DNA from: Amycolatopsis deserti
GTDB lineage: Bacteria; Actinomycetota; Actinomycetes; Mycobacteriales; Pseudonocardiaceae
Assembly (NCBI RefSeq): GCF_014653945.1
Contig: NZ_BNAU01000005.1
Location: 414,048 to 478,047 of the forward strand
DNA length: 64,000 nucleotides
Direction of reading: 5' to 3'
This document shows positions 8,318-16,066 of this stretch, one piece after another (the stretch's first letter is position 1; every line of letters begins with the position of its first letter). The position numbers were made by a program, and so were the translations under genes. Below the pieces are notes generated by a model, which searched no databases, had not been told where the DNA came from, and saw only the letters and a list, made by a program, of their open reading frames with translations.

Positions 8318-9698
8318 CCTCCGCGGGCTCCCGGCTGCGGATCCGGCCCAAGCGGGCCGGCACGTCGAAGCCGACCAGCAGCGCCGTGAGCAGCGTCAGC
8401 CCGGCGGCGAGCCAGCCCAGCGCCGGTCCGAGGCCGATGTGCCCGGCGACCTGGGCGCCCAGCAGCGGGGCGACCGCGCCGCCGAGCGCGCCGACGTTGT
8501 AGGTGAACCCGAGGCTCGCCGCGCGCAGGCGCGTCGGGAAGTGGTCGCCGATGTACTTCGGAAGCAGCCCGGAGATGCCGGAACTGGTGCCCTGCAACAC
8601 GAACAGCAGCACCCACACCAGCACGACGCTGCCCGGGCCGAGCGCGAACGCGGGGAACACGAACACCAGCGACAGCAGCAGACCGCCGACGTAGGCGGTG
8701 CGCGTGCCGAACCGGTCGCCGAGGATCCCGGCCAGGCACGACCCGGCCGCGTACCCGAGTCCGGCCCAGGTCAGCGCGTTGGCCACCTGCCCGGGGTTGT
8801 AGTGCAGCACCGTCTTCAGGTAGGTGGGCAGCAGCGACTGGATCGGCCAGGAGTACAGGAACGCGCAGAACACGGTCAGCATCAGTCCCACCGCCACCGG
8901 CCACGCGCGGCCGCTGATCTGCGCGCCGAACACCACGAATCCGGCCACGCACAACGCGATGTACAGCGGGTACAGGTTCCCCGCGTGACCGGAGAAGATC
9001 AGCACCAGGCAGGTCGCCAGCACCAGCGCGACGACGACGTTCAGCACCGCCCAGCGCCGGTTGAGCAGCGCGGTCGCGCTCGTCTCGCCGGCCTTGCCGG
9101 AGGCGACCTCCTCGGTCCAGTCCTTCGCCTCGGGCAGCGCGCGCCGCAGCCACAGCGCCACGAACACCGGCAGGATGCCGAGCCAGAACAGCCAGCGCCA
9201 GCCGAGGTTCGGCACGATCAGGTCGTAGGCGCGCGCGGCCAGGACCGTGCCGATCGGGTAGGCCGACAGCAGGAACCCGGTGGCGCGGTTGCGCAGGTCC
9301 TTCGGCCAGCTCTCCATGACGTAGGTGCTGCTCGAGCCGTACTCGCCGGCCATGCCGAGGCCGACGACCGCGCGGAAGATGAACAACGACCAGTAGTCCC
9401 AGGCGAACCCGCACAGCGCGGTGCCGACCGCGTAGAGCACGATGGAGGCGATCATCGCCGGGCGGCGGCCGAAGCGGTCGCCGAACGCGCCGAGCGCGAG
9501 CCCGCCCAGCCAGCGCGACACGAAGGCGGCCGACACCAGCGTGGCGGCGGTGGCGAGCGACAGGTCGAACTCGTCGCTCAGCTCGGTGAGCACCAGCGTG
9601 ATGATGACGAAGTCGAAGCCGTCGAGCAGGTAGCCGAGCCACGCCGCGCCGAACGCCTTCCACCGGCCGGGGCCCAGCCTGCGGTACCACGGGGTCAT
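8310..9698 (-). CDS. nanT: NanT-like MFS transporter (sialic acid or related acid:H+ symporter)
   Basis: A 462-residue MFS carrier with long similarity to E. coli NanT as I remember it: PWYRRLGPGRWKAFGAAWLG, LLDGFDFVIITLVLTEL, GMAGEYGSSSTYVMESWPK, FLYSWPIQSLLPTYLKT and LGFTYNVGALGGAVAPLLGA all have near-identical counterparts. NanT imports N-acetylneuraminate with protons. ATG at 9698 is chosen because GAGGTG precedes it at good spacing; GTG at 9707 is possible. It is divergent from an FCD-domain GntR regulator, as nanT systems often are. No sialate lyase, epimerase or kinase gene is near, so the true substrate may be another carboxylate. Confidence 0.82.
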   Translation of the reverse strand: MTPWYRRLGPGRWKAFGAAWLGYLLDGFDFVIITLVLTELSDEFDLSLATAATLVSAAFVSRWLGGLALGAFGDRFGRRPAMIASIVLYAVGTALCGFAWDYWSLFIFRAVVGLGMAGEYGSSSTYVMESWPKDLRNRATGFLLSAYPIGTVLAARAYDLIVPNLGWRWLFWLGILPVFVALWLRRALPEAKDWTEEVASGKAGETSATALLNRRWAVLNVVVALVLATCLVLIFSGHAGNLYPLYIALCVAGFVVFGAQISGRAWPVAVGLMLTVFCAFLYSWPIQSLLPTYLKTVLHYNPGQVANALTWAGLGYAAGSCLAGILGDRFGTRTAYVGGLLLSLVFVFPAFALGPGSVVLVWVLLFVLQGTSSGISGLLPKYIGDHFPTRLRAASLGFTYNVGALGGAVAPLLGAQVAGHIGLGPALGWLAAGLTLLTALLVGFDVPARLGRIRSREPAEVS

Positions 9699-9730
9699 GT
9701 TCGTCACCTCTTCATCGAGGGGTAGTCGTG

Positions 9731-9762
9731 GGACGTTGGACGTCGTATGATGCTGCGGACGT
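9731..9762. promoter_or_regulatory. Three GGACGT repeats between nanT and its GntR regulator
   Basis: GGACGT occurs at 9731-9736, 9738-9743 and 9757-9762 in the short divergent spacer. Repeats here are well placed to bind the adjacent FCD/GntR regulator and to control both genes. There is no strong perfect palindrome, so the exact operator is unclear. Confidence 0.4.
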
Positions 9763-9778
9763 TAGCCGACGATTCCGG

Positions 9779-10456
9779 ATGGTGGCAAGAGTGCGGACAC
9801 TGCGCAGTCAGGAGCTGGCCGACTCGATCGTCGAGCTGATCGACCGGCGCGGCCTCGGGCCCGGCGATCCCCTGCCGCCGGAGCCGCGGCTGATGGCGGA
9901 GTTCGGCGCGGCCCGCAACTCCGTGCGGGAGGCGCTGCGCACGTTGCAGGCGCTGGGCATCGTGGACATCCGGCACGGTTACGGCACGTTCGTCGGCGCG
10001 GCGAGCATGACCGCGCTCAGCCCGTCGCTGCTGTTCCGCACGCGCGCCCGCTCGCGCGACGACCTGAGCGGGCTGCGCGACCTCCTGGAGGTCCGGCAGA
10101 TCCTGGAGACCGAACTGACCCGCAAGCTCGCCCGGCAACGGGACGAGGAGCTGCTGGAGCAGCTCGCCGAGCGGGTGCGCCGGATGGCCGATCCGGCGAC
10201 ATCGGCGGCCGCGGACGGCGAGTTCCACGAGCTGATCTGCACCGCGGCGGGCAATGAGCTGGCCGCCGAGCTGATCCGCCTGTTCTGGAGCGTCTACCGG
10301 CAGACCGAGGCGCTCATCGGGGCGCCGCGCACGCCCTCGGACGCGCTGGTCGCCAAGCACCAGCGGATCGTGGACGCCATCGCCGCGGGCGATCCGGACG
10401 CGATCGGCGAGGCCGTGCGCCACCACTTCGACGAGGTCCGCGGCCGGCTCACCTGA
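9779..10456 (+). CDS. GntR family regulator, FadR/FCD subfamily
   Basis: A regulator of about 225 residues with an N-terminal winged helix (LRSQELADSIVELIDRRGLG, then PRLMAEFGAARNSVREALRT) and a C-terminal FCD ligand-binding helical bundle (about 80-220, ending HHFDEVRGRL). Metal-binding His/Asp positions of FCD domains appear in DGEFHELI and AVRHHFDEV. ATG at 9779 is used, giving the normal GntR N-terminus; GTG at 9728 would run through the putative operator and is less likely. Divergent orientation to nanT suggests it represses that transporter and releases it with the transported acid. Inducer unknown. Confidence 0.87.
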   Translation: MVARVRTLRSQELADSIVELIDRRGLGPGDPLPPEPRLMAEFGAARNSVREALRTLQALGIVDIRHGYGTFVGAASMTALSPSLLFRTRARSRDDLSGLRDLLEVRQILETELTRKLARQRDEELLEQLAERVRRMADPATSAAADGEFHELICTAAGNELAAELIRLFWSVYRQTEALIGAPRTPSDALVAKHQRIVDAIAAGDPDAIGEAVRHHFDEVRGRLT

Positions 10457-10556
10457 TTGTGTCGAATTCGATTTTCGCCCGTAACGAGTGAAGTCGGGTG
10501 GACGCCGGCACGGCTTCGAGAGGACCCTGGATCCCAGGCGGAGAAAGGGTGGGGCG

Positions 10557-12290
10557 ATGGCGACAGTGGCCGAGCAGATGGTGCGGATCCTGCGGGATTG
10601 CGGGGTTCGCCGCATCTACGGGATCGTCGGCGACAGCCTGAACCCGGTCGTGGACGCGGTGCGGCGCACGCCGGGCATCGAGTGGGTGCACGTGCGGCAC
10701 GAGGAGACGGCGGCGTTCGCGGCGGCCGCGGAGGCGCAGATCACCGGGCGGCTGACCGTGTGCGCGGGCAGTTGCGGGCCGGGCAACCTGCACCTGATCA
10801 ACGGCCTGTACGACGCGCACCGCAGTGGCGCGCCGGTGCTGGCGATCGCCTCGCACATCCCGTCCGGCCAGATCGGCACCGGGTTCTTCCAGGAGACACA
10901 CCCGGAGCAGTTGTTCGCCGAGTGCAGCCACTTCAGCGAGCTGGTGTCGCAGGCGGACCAGATGCCGCGGCTGCTGCGGATCGCGATGCAGACCGCGGTC
11001 GGGCAGGGCGGGGTGTCGGTGCTGAGCATCCCGGGTGACGTGTCGGAGCGGCGGGCCACCGGCACGGGGGCCGAGACGGTGCACCTGGTCGAGCCGTCGC
11101 CGGTGGTGCCGCGCGAGGCGGCGATCGCGGAGCTGGCCGAGGTGCTCGACAGCGGCGAGAAGGTGATGTTGTTCGCCGGCGCGGGGTGCCGGGACGCGCA
11201 CGACGAGGTGATGGCGCTGGCCGGGCGCCTGCTCGCGCCGGTGGGCCACTCGCTGGGCGGCAAGGAGTGGATCCAGTTCGACAACCCCTACGACGTCGGC
11301 ATGAGCGGACTGCTCGGGTACGGCGCGTGCTACGACGCGATGCACGAGGCGGACCGGGTGGTGCTGCTGGGCACGGACTTCCCGTACGACGGGTTCCTGC
11401 CCCAGGCGCACACCGTGCAGATCGACACGAATCCGGCGCACCTGGGCCGCCGCACGCCGCTGGACCTGGCGGTGCACGGGTCGGTGAAGGAGACGCTGGC
11501 GGCGGTGCTGCCCCGGCTGCGGCAGCGCACCGACCGGTCGTTCCTGGACCGCATGCTGCACGAGCACGCGCGGCGGCTGGAGAAGGTGGTCGACGCGTAC
11601 ACGCGGGACATCGAGCGGCACACGCCGATCCATCCCGAGTACGCCGCGGCGGTGCTGGACGAGGTCGCCGCCGACGACGCGGTGTTCACTGTGGACACCG
11701 GGATGGGCAACGTGTGGGCGGCCCGGTACCTGACGCCGAACGGGCGGCGGCGGGTGATCGGCTCGTTCCGGCACGGCAGCATGGCGAACGCCCTGCCGCA
11801 CGCGATCGGCGCCGCGTTGTCCTCCCCGGGCCGCCAGGTGGTGTCCATCTCGGGCGACGGTGGTCTGGCGATGCTGATGGGTGACCTGCTGACGCTGTCG
11901 CTGTACGACGTGCCGGTGAAGGTGGTGCTGTTCAACAACGCTTCGCTGGGGATGGTGAAGCTGGAGATGCTCGTGGACGGCCTGCCGTCCTTCGGCACGG
12001 ACCACACGCCGGTCGACTTCAGCGCGATCGCGGCGGCGTGCGGGATCTGGTCCACGAGGGTCGACCAGCCGGGCGAGGTGCGCGCCGCGCTGACCAAGGC
12101 GTTCGAGCACCAGGGCCCGGCACTGGTCGAGCTGACCACCGATCCCAACGCGATGTCCATCCCGCCGAAGATCACGAGCGAGATGCTGCGCGGTTTCGCC
12201 CTGGCGGCGAGCAAGACGGTGCTGAACGGCGGGGTGGGCAAGATGGTCGAGCTGGCGCGCAGCAACCTGCGCAACATCCCGCGCCCCTGA
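10557..12290 (+). CDS. poxB: Pyruvate dehydrogenase (quinone) / pyruvate oxidase
   Basis: A 577-residue thiamine-diphosphate enzyme of PoxB type, which oxidatively decarboxylates pyruvate to acetate and CO2 and passes electrons via FAD to membrane quinone. The catalytic Glu is E50 in VRHEE, and the ThDP/Mg motif starts GDGGLAMLMGD and ends in LFNNASLG near residues 435-465. The FAD-domain motif GTDFPYDGFLP is in the middle. ATG at 10557 follows an AAAGGGTGGGG purine run. The C-terminal tail of about 25 residues may mediate membrane contact as in E. coli PoxB. It is not obviously linked to its neighbours; a 266-base spacer precedes it only if the regulator start is counted. Confidence 0.92.
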   Translation: MATVAEQMVRILRDCGVRRIYGIVGDSLNPVVDAVRRTPGIEWVHVRHEETAAFAAAAEAQITGRLTVCAGSCGPGNLHLINGLYDAHRSGAPVLAIASHIPSGQIGTGFFQETHPEQLFAECSHFSELVSQADQMPRLLRIAMQTAVGQGGVSVLSIPGDVSERRATGTGAETVHLVEPSPVVPREAAIAELAEVLDSGEKVMLFAGAGCRDAHDEVMALAGRLLAPVGHSLGGKEWIQFDNPYDVGMSGLLGYGACYDAMHEADRVVLLGTDFPYDGFLPQAHTVQIDTNPAHLGRRTPLDLAVHGSVKETLAAVLPRLRQRTDRSFLDRMLHEHARRLEKVVDAYTRDIERHTPIHPEYAAAVLDEVAADDAVFTVDTGMGNVWAARYLTPNGRRRVIGSFRHGSMANALPHAIGAALSSPGRQVVSISGDGGLAMLMGDLLTLSLYDVPVKVVLFNNASLGMVKLEMLVDGLPSFGTDHTPVDFSAIAAACGIWSTRVDQPGEVRAALTKAFEHQGPALVELTTDPNAMSIPPKITSEMLRGFALAASKTVLNGGVGKMVELARSNLRNIPRP

Positions 12291-12452
12291 CCCGGTTGCC
12301 GGTTTCGCCCCGCCGGGTAAGCCCACGGTAGCAGCTACCGGACAACACTCTGTCCCGGGCGGAGGAGGAGTCTCCGCTCGGACCGGTGCCGTCCGCTGCC
12401 TTGTCACTCCACCCGGGAAGAGAACTTCCGAGCGGAACCAATCAAGCCCCTC
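12291..12452. other. Intergenic segment with two inverted repeats after poxB
   Basis: This stretch between poxB and the tandem repeats holds no convincing gene. CGGTAGCAGCTACCG at 12326-12340 is a perfect palindrome around a single A. GCGGAG (12359-12364) pairs with CTCCGC (12372-12377) across a 7-base loop. The second could act as a terminator stem for poxB; neither is followed by a T run, as is usual in actinobacteria. Confidence 0.5.
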
Positions 12453-12866
12453 GACTGGCCGACGTCCCCCGTCCGTGACCCCACGCCGGCACGAACATCC
12501 ACTTTCAACCTCGCCGGCTCCACGCGGCCGGGGTCTCGCGGCACGGGCAGCCCGCGACAGGGCCGGGGCGCACCCATTACCCACACCAGGGCGACATCCA
12601 CCCTCAGCTCCCGCCGGCCCCGACGCCCCCGGGTTCCGCGCACCGCGTAGACGCGACAGGGCCGGGGCGCACACATTACCCACACCAGGGCGACATCCAC
12701 CCTCAGCTCCCGCCGGCCCCGACGCCCCGGGGTTCCGCGCACCGGGTAGACGCGACTGGGCCGGGGCCCGTGGCCCACTCCGGCGCTACCCTCCCCCCTC
12801 GGCCTCCCGCGGCTCGCGCTGGCCCCGACGCCTCTGGGGTCCCGCCCGAGGCGACAGTCCGCGACT
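12453..12866. repeat. 99-bp tandem repeat, about four copies
   Basis: Two nearly identical 99-bp units run 12553-12651 and 12652-12750. A more diverged unit precedes them (about 12453-12551) and another follows (from 12751 to about 12866). The unit carries the segment CATTACCCACACCAGGGCG and a GC-rich CTCCCGCCGGCCCCGACGCC part. 99 bp equals 33 codons, so an open frame persists on both strands, but the reading frames have no recognisable protein and run into antisense of the YnfA gene. I read it as non-coding repeat. Copy-number change between strains would be expected. Confidence 0.8.
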
Positions 12867-12877
12867 AGGGTCGGGTC

Positions 12878-13210
12878 GTGCTGGTTCTGCGCTCGATCGC
12901 GTTGTTCGTGCTGGCGGCGCTCGCCGAGATCGGTGGGGCCTGGCTCGTCTGGCAGGGAGTCCGGGAGCATCGCGGCTGGCTGTGGATCGGCGCCGGCGTG
13001 GTCGCGCTCGGACTGTACGGCTTCGTCGCCACCCTGCAGCCCGACGCCCACTTCGGCCGCATCCTCGCCGCCTACGGAGGTGTGTTCGTCGCCGGGTCGC
13101 TGGCCTGGGGCGTAGTCGCCGACGGGTACCGGCCCGACCGCTTCGACGTCATCGGCGCCCTCATCTGCCTCGCCGGCGTTGCGCTCATCATGTACGCCCC
13201 GCGCGGCTGA
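12878..13210 (+). CDS. YnfA/UPF0060 family small membrane protein
   Basis: A 110-residue protein with four predicted transmembrane helices (about 3-22, 31-50, 60-80, 88-106), matching the YnfA family, which is related to small multidrug resistance exporters. Diagnostic elements are [13 protein letters not shown] at residues 14-26 and [15 protein letters not shown] near 64-78. TAGGGT at 12866-12871 lies six bases before the GTG start and no Shine-Dalgarno is visible, so the transcript is probably leaderless. Function of the family is not firmly known; efflux is a guess. Confidence 0.9.
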   Translation: MLVLRSIALFVLAALAEIGGAWLVWQGVREHRGWLWIGAGVVALGLYGFVATLQPDAHFGRILAAYGGVFVAGSLAWGVVADGYRPDRFDVIGALICLAGVALIMYAPRG

Positions 13211-13288
13211 ACCGGCCCGTCCACTATGGCCGAACTGGTTTGCCGGCCAGCGGGGGTGGTAGCCGAGGTCGGACGAAGGGAGGCGATC

Positions 13289-13462
13289 GTGCCGGACGAC
13301 AAGCACGACGAGCTGGCCGAGTCGAGGCAGGCACTGGCCGAGGCGAAAGAGGCGGCGCGCCAAGCGAACCTGACGCGGCCCCACGAGCAGGCCGAGCAGG
13401 AGGGCGCCCCGACGGAACACCCACCCCACCAAGAGGACGACGACCACTTCTCCCCGTCCTGA
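13289..13462 (+). CDS. Small acidic, probably disordered protein
   Basis: A 57-residue hydrophilic protein (start MPDDKHDELAESRQALAEAK) with a short Ala/Glu-rich helix and then a Pro/Glu/His/Asp-rich tail ending DDDHFSPS. No family recognised. GTG at 13289 is supported by GGGAGG five to six bases upstream, which is the main evidence that it is real. It follows the YnfA gene by 78 bp in the same direction. Confidence 0.55.
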   Translation: MPDDKHDELAESRQALAEAKEAARQANLTRPHEQAEQEGAPTEHPPHQEDDDHFSPS

Positions 13463-13847
13463 GGGATCAGGCCCGCCGGTGGGGCCGCCTGCCCGTGCAG
13501 GTCAGTCAGGCCCCCCGGCGCGGCGCCACCCCATGGCGGCGGAGAAGACCTGCCGGTGAAGCCGCGCGGGCCAGGTGCGCCCAGCGGGGCGCACCCCCTC
13601 GGAGACCGACCAGGCCACCCGGCACAGCCGCCGCGCACAGGCGCGAGCCGGGGCGCGCCGCCCCTGGAGGCAGGTCAGTCCGCCCCGCGGGGCGCGCCGC
13701 CCGCGAACCCCGTCTGGCCGGGCCGGCGGGCGTGACACCCCTGGGAGCGGGTCAGGCTGTTCGACGAGGCACGCCGACGCCGTCAAACCGTCTCGCTCAG
13801 CCCGGTGGTCGGCCGGGCCCGCGAAATCGACCTTCGCCCGCTGGGCG
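13463..13847. other. 385-bp GC-rich intergenic region with short repeats
   Basis: No convincing gene is present between the small acidic protein and the convergent thioesterase. GCAGGTCAGTC occurs at 13498-13508 and 13670-13680, with a related GGGTCAGGC at about 13748, and GGGGCGCGCCGCCC is found twice nearby. The composition is skewed and simple, like the other repeat blocks of this window. No clear terminator is visible. Confidence 0.5.
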
Positions 13848-14651
13848 CTACCGCCTGCGGTTCCGGAACAGGCACTCCTGCGCGAGGCTCGCCAGCAGCA
13901 CCCCGTCCCGCGTGCGCACCGTGCCGGTGTACCAGCCCCGGCCGCCCGCGACGCTCTGCGGCACCAGGTCCATGTGCACCCAGTCGTCGAGCCGGCCGGG
14001 CCGGTGGAACCACACCGCGTGGTCCAGGCTCGACGACGCGGACGCCTTCTCGTCGCCGAACGCCGCCACACCGGACGAGATGTCCGACAGGTAGGTCAGG
14101 ACGCAGGCGTGCATCAGCGGGTCGTCGGGCAGGTCGAGCTTGCAGCGCGCCCAGAAGCGCGTCGGCCACTGGCCGTCCGGGTAGGGCTGCGGCGGCAGCG
14201 CGCCCTGCATCGAGAACAGGCGCGGCATGCCGCCGCTGGGCAGCTGCTCCGGGTCGCCCTCGGGACGCTCCGGGTGCGCCTCGCGGTCGACGCCCTCCTC
14301 CCGCCGGTGGAACGACGCCGACATGTTGAAGATGACCTCGCCGTTCTGCACGGCGACGACCCGGCGCGCGGAGTAGCTGCCGCCGTCGCGGTCCCGGTCG
14401 ACGTGGAAGATCGTCGGGCGGGTCGCGTCACCGGGCCGCAGGAAGTAGCCGTGCAGCGAGTGCGGCAACCGGTCCGCGTCCACGGTGCGCCCGGCCGCGG
14501 CGAGGGCCTGCGCCGCGACCTGACCGCCGTAGAGCGGCAGGGGGTCGTCGAACACGAGGGTGGCGCGGTAGAGGTCGCGGTCGATCTCCTCGAGGTCGAG
14601 CAGGTCGGCCAGGGTGGGCTCGTCCACCGCTTTCTCACTGACGGCGTGCAT
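13848..14651 (-). CDS. tesB: Acyl-CoA thioesterase II
   Basis: A 267-residue double-hotdog thioesterase that hydrolyses acyl-CoA to free acid and CoA in the cytoplasm. It starts MHAVSEKAVDEPTLADLLDL, has the GGQVAAQALAAA block near 43-54, and shows the TesB catalytic elements: Asp in YLSDISSG, Ser/Thr in SLDHAVWFHRP, and Gln in SLAQECLF near the C-terminus. ATG at 14651 is preferred; it has no Shine-Dalgarno, and TATTAC lies about nine bases upstream, so a leaderless transcript is plausible. A palindrome covers the start codon. It is divergent from the DUF1992 gene. Confidence 0.93.
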   Translation of the reverse strand: MHAVSEKAVDEPTLADLLDLEEIDRDLYRATLVFDDPLPLYGGQVAAQALAAAGRTVDADRLPHSLHGYFLRPGDATRPTIFHVDRDRDGGSYSARRVVAVQNGEVIFNMSASFHRREEGVDREAHPERPEGDPEQLPSGGMPRLFSMQGALPPQPYPDGQWPTRFWARCKLDLPDDPLMHACVLTYLSDISSGVAAFGDEKASASSSLDHAVWFHRPGRLDDWVHMDLVPQSVAGGRGWYTGTVRTRDGVLLASLAQECLFRNRRR

Positions 14652-14664
14652 TACCGCACGGTAA
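14651..14664. promoter_or_regulatory. Palindrome TTACCG-CA-CGGTAA at the tesB start
   Basis: A perfect 6-bp inverted repeat around a 2-bp centre covers the A of the tesB ATG and the 13 bases upstream. On the tesB strand it lies between the candidate -10 (TATTAC) and the start codon, an ideal place for a repressor to block transcription. No regulator gene is adjacent, so the partner is unknown. Confidence 0.5.
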
Positions 14665-14724
14665 TACACCGAACGCGCCCGGGCAGGCGGTGGTAGACAG
14701 GCATCACAACGGGAGGAGGCGGCC

Positions 14725-15123
14725 GTGACCGAGCGCAAGCCCCCGGGCGTCAGCTTCGAGACCTGGGTGGAGAAGCAGATTCGCGAGGCCGCCGAGCGCG
14801 GCGAGTTCGAGAACCTGCCCGGCGCGGGGAAGCCGTTGGCGTGGCTGAAGAAGCCGCACGACGAGAACGCGTGGTTGCGGGAGAAGCTGGCACGGGAGAA
14901 CGTGACCTACCTGCCGCCGTCGCTCGCGCTGCGGAAGAAGGCGGCGCAGGCCCGCGCGGCGGCCGCCGAAGCCGCGTCGGAGACCGAGGTGCGGCGCATC
15001 CTGGACGACATCAACGCCGAGATCGTCGCCGCCATCCGGCGACCCCCACCAGGGCCGCCGCTGAACCTGGCGCCGTTCGACGTGGAGCACATCGTCGCCG
15101 AGTGGCGGGCCGGCCGCGCTTGA
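14725..15123 (+). CDS. DUF1992 (DnaJ-C28-like) domain protein
   Basis: A 132-residue protein with the classic DUF1992 signature FETWVEKQIREAAERGEFE and NLPGAGKPL in the first 45 residues, followed by a helical Ala-rich segment. The domain also occurs in the C-terminus of eukaryotic DNAJC28, but its biochemical role is unknown. GTG at 14725 is preceded by GGGAGGAGG at suitable spacing. It is divergent from tesB and its stop is one base from the stop of the convergent SGNH hydrolase. Confidence 0.9.
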   Translation: MTERKPPGVSFETWVEKQIREAAERGEFENLPGAGKPLAWLKKPHDENAWLREKLARENVTYLPPSLALRKKAAQARAAAAEAASETEVRRILDDINAEIVAAIRRPPPGPPLNLAPFDVEHIVAEWRAGRA

Positions 15124-15124
15124 G

Positions 15125-15970
15125 TCACGCAGCGTGGCGGTGTCCCTTCGCGACGGCCTCCTCGACGGCACCGGCCAGCAGGGCGTGCCCCTTCGCGGTC
15201 GGGTGGACGTCGCAGCCGCCCGTGGGCAGGGCGATCAGCAGGCCGGCCGCGCACGGGTCCCCGCCAGTGGACCGGGACGCCTCCTGGAACGCGCCGAAGC
15301 CGTCGGCGACGACGCCGCCGAACCGCAACGTCGGCCCGGTGAGCGTGGCGTTGAGGGCCTGGACCTGGGCGACCGCGGCCGGGTCGCGGTAGTCGAGCGC
15401 GTAGTAGGAGACGAGCACCAGGTCGTGCCGGTAGCGAGCCTCGCCGCGCAGGGTCGCGAAGATCGTCGTCAGGTTGCGGCTGATCCGCTGCAGGGCCGCC
15501 GGGAAGCTGGCCCCGGTGCACTGGTCGGGGGTGGTCTGCCGGCACACGAACAGGTCGTTCGCGCCGATGTCGATCGTGACCAGGCGGGTGCGCGGGTGCG
15601 TGTCGAGGAACCGCACGGCGAAGGCGAGCTGGGTGCCGGAATAGTCGACGTGCAACGGGTAGAGCGTCCGGTACCCGAACGGGGAGCCGACCGAGTTCTC
15701 GCATCCGTTGCTCTGCGCCCCAGGCGTGATCATGCTGGCGGTGGTCTCACCCGGACAGGAAGCGTTCGTCACGTTCGGCGAGTACAGCTCGGGATATCCG
15801 GCGAAGTTCGAGGCGTCGAAGTAGGCGGATGGCGGAGTCACCGCGGGCGGGCGGTAACCGAACGCGACCGAATCGCCGAGCGCCAGGTAATCGTGTTGTC
15901 CCGCCGACGCGGGCGCGACCGTGAACAGGACCAGCAGGAGCGCCGCACCGAACCACCGGAAGCTTCGCAT
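15125..15970 (-). CDS. Secreted SGNH/GDSL-family esterase
   Basis: A 281-residue exported hydrolase. Residues 1-23 form a Sec signal peptide (MRSFRWFGAALLLVLF, cleavage after ASA). Block I is LGDSVAFGY with nucleophile S34. Block III is IGANDLF. The block V Asp/His pair is in DVHPTAKGH near the C-terminus. Several Cys residues could form disulphides, as in actinomycete secreted SGNH lipases. ATG at 15970 has GAGGAGGGG upstream. Substrate is probably an ester of lipid or carbohydrate outside the cell; which one cannot be told. It is divergent from the glutamine-synthetase-like gene. Confidence 0.9.
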   Translation of the reverse strand: MRSFRWFGAALLLVLFTVAPASAGQHDYLALGDSVAFGYRPPAVTPPSAYFDASNFAGYPELYSPNVTNASCPGETTASMITPGAQSNGCENSVGSPFGYRTLYPLHVDYSGTQLAFAVRFLDTHPRTRLVTIDIGANDLFVCRQTTPDQCTGASFPAALQRISRNLTTIFATLRGEARYRHDLVLVSYYALDYRDPAAVAQVQALNATLTGPTLRFGGVVADGFGAFQEASRSTGGDPCAAGLLIALPTGGCDVHPTAKGHALLAGAVEEAVAKGHRHAA

Positions 15971-16066
15971 CACGAAACCCCTCCTCGCCGCGTTGCGATG
16001 GCCCCCCATTTTCGCTCGCCTCGTCGAGTCGCGCACGGCATCGTCCGCGGTGGGACACTGATCCTC

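Noticed and set aside
12404..13447. Minus-strand repeat protein made of 33-residue units
   Set aside because: The frame continues antisense to the well-supported YnfA gene, has no start with a ribosome site, and the flanking units decay in sequence without codon-level constraint.
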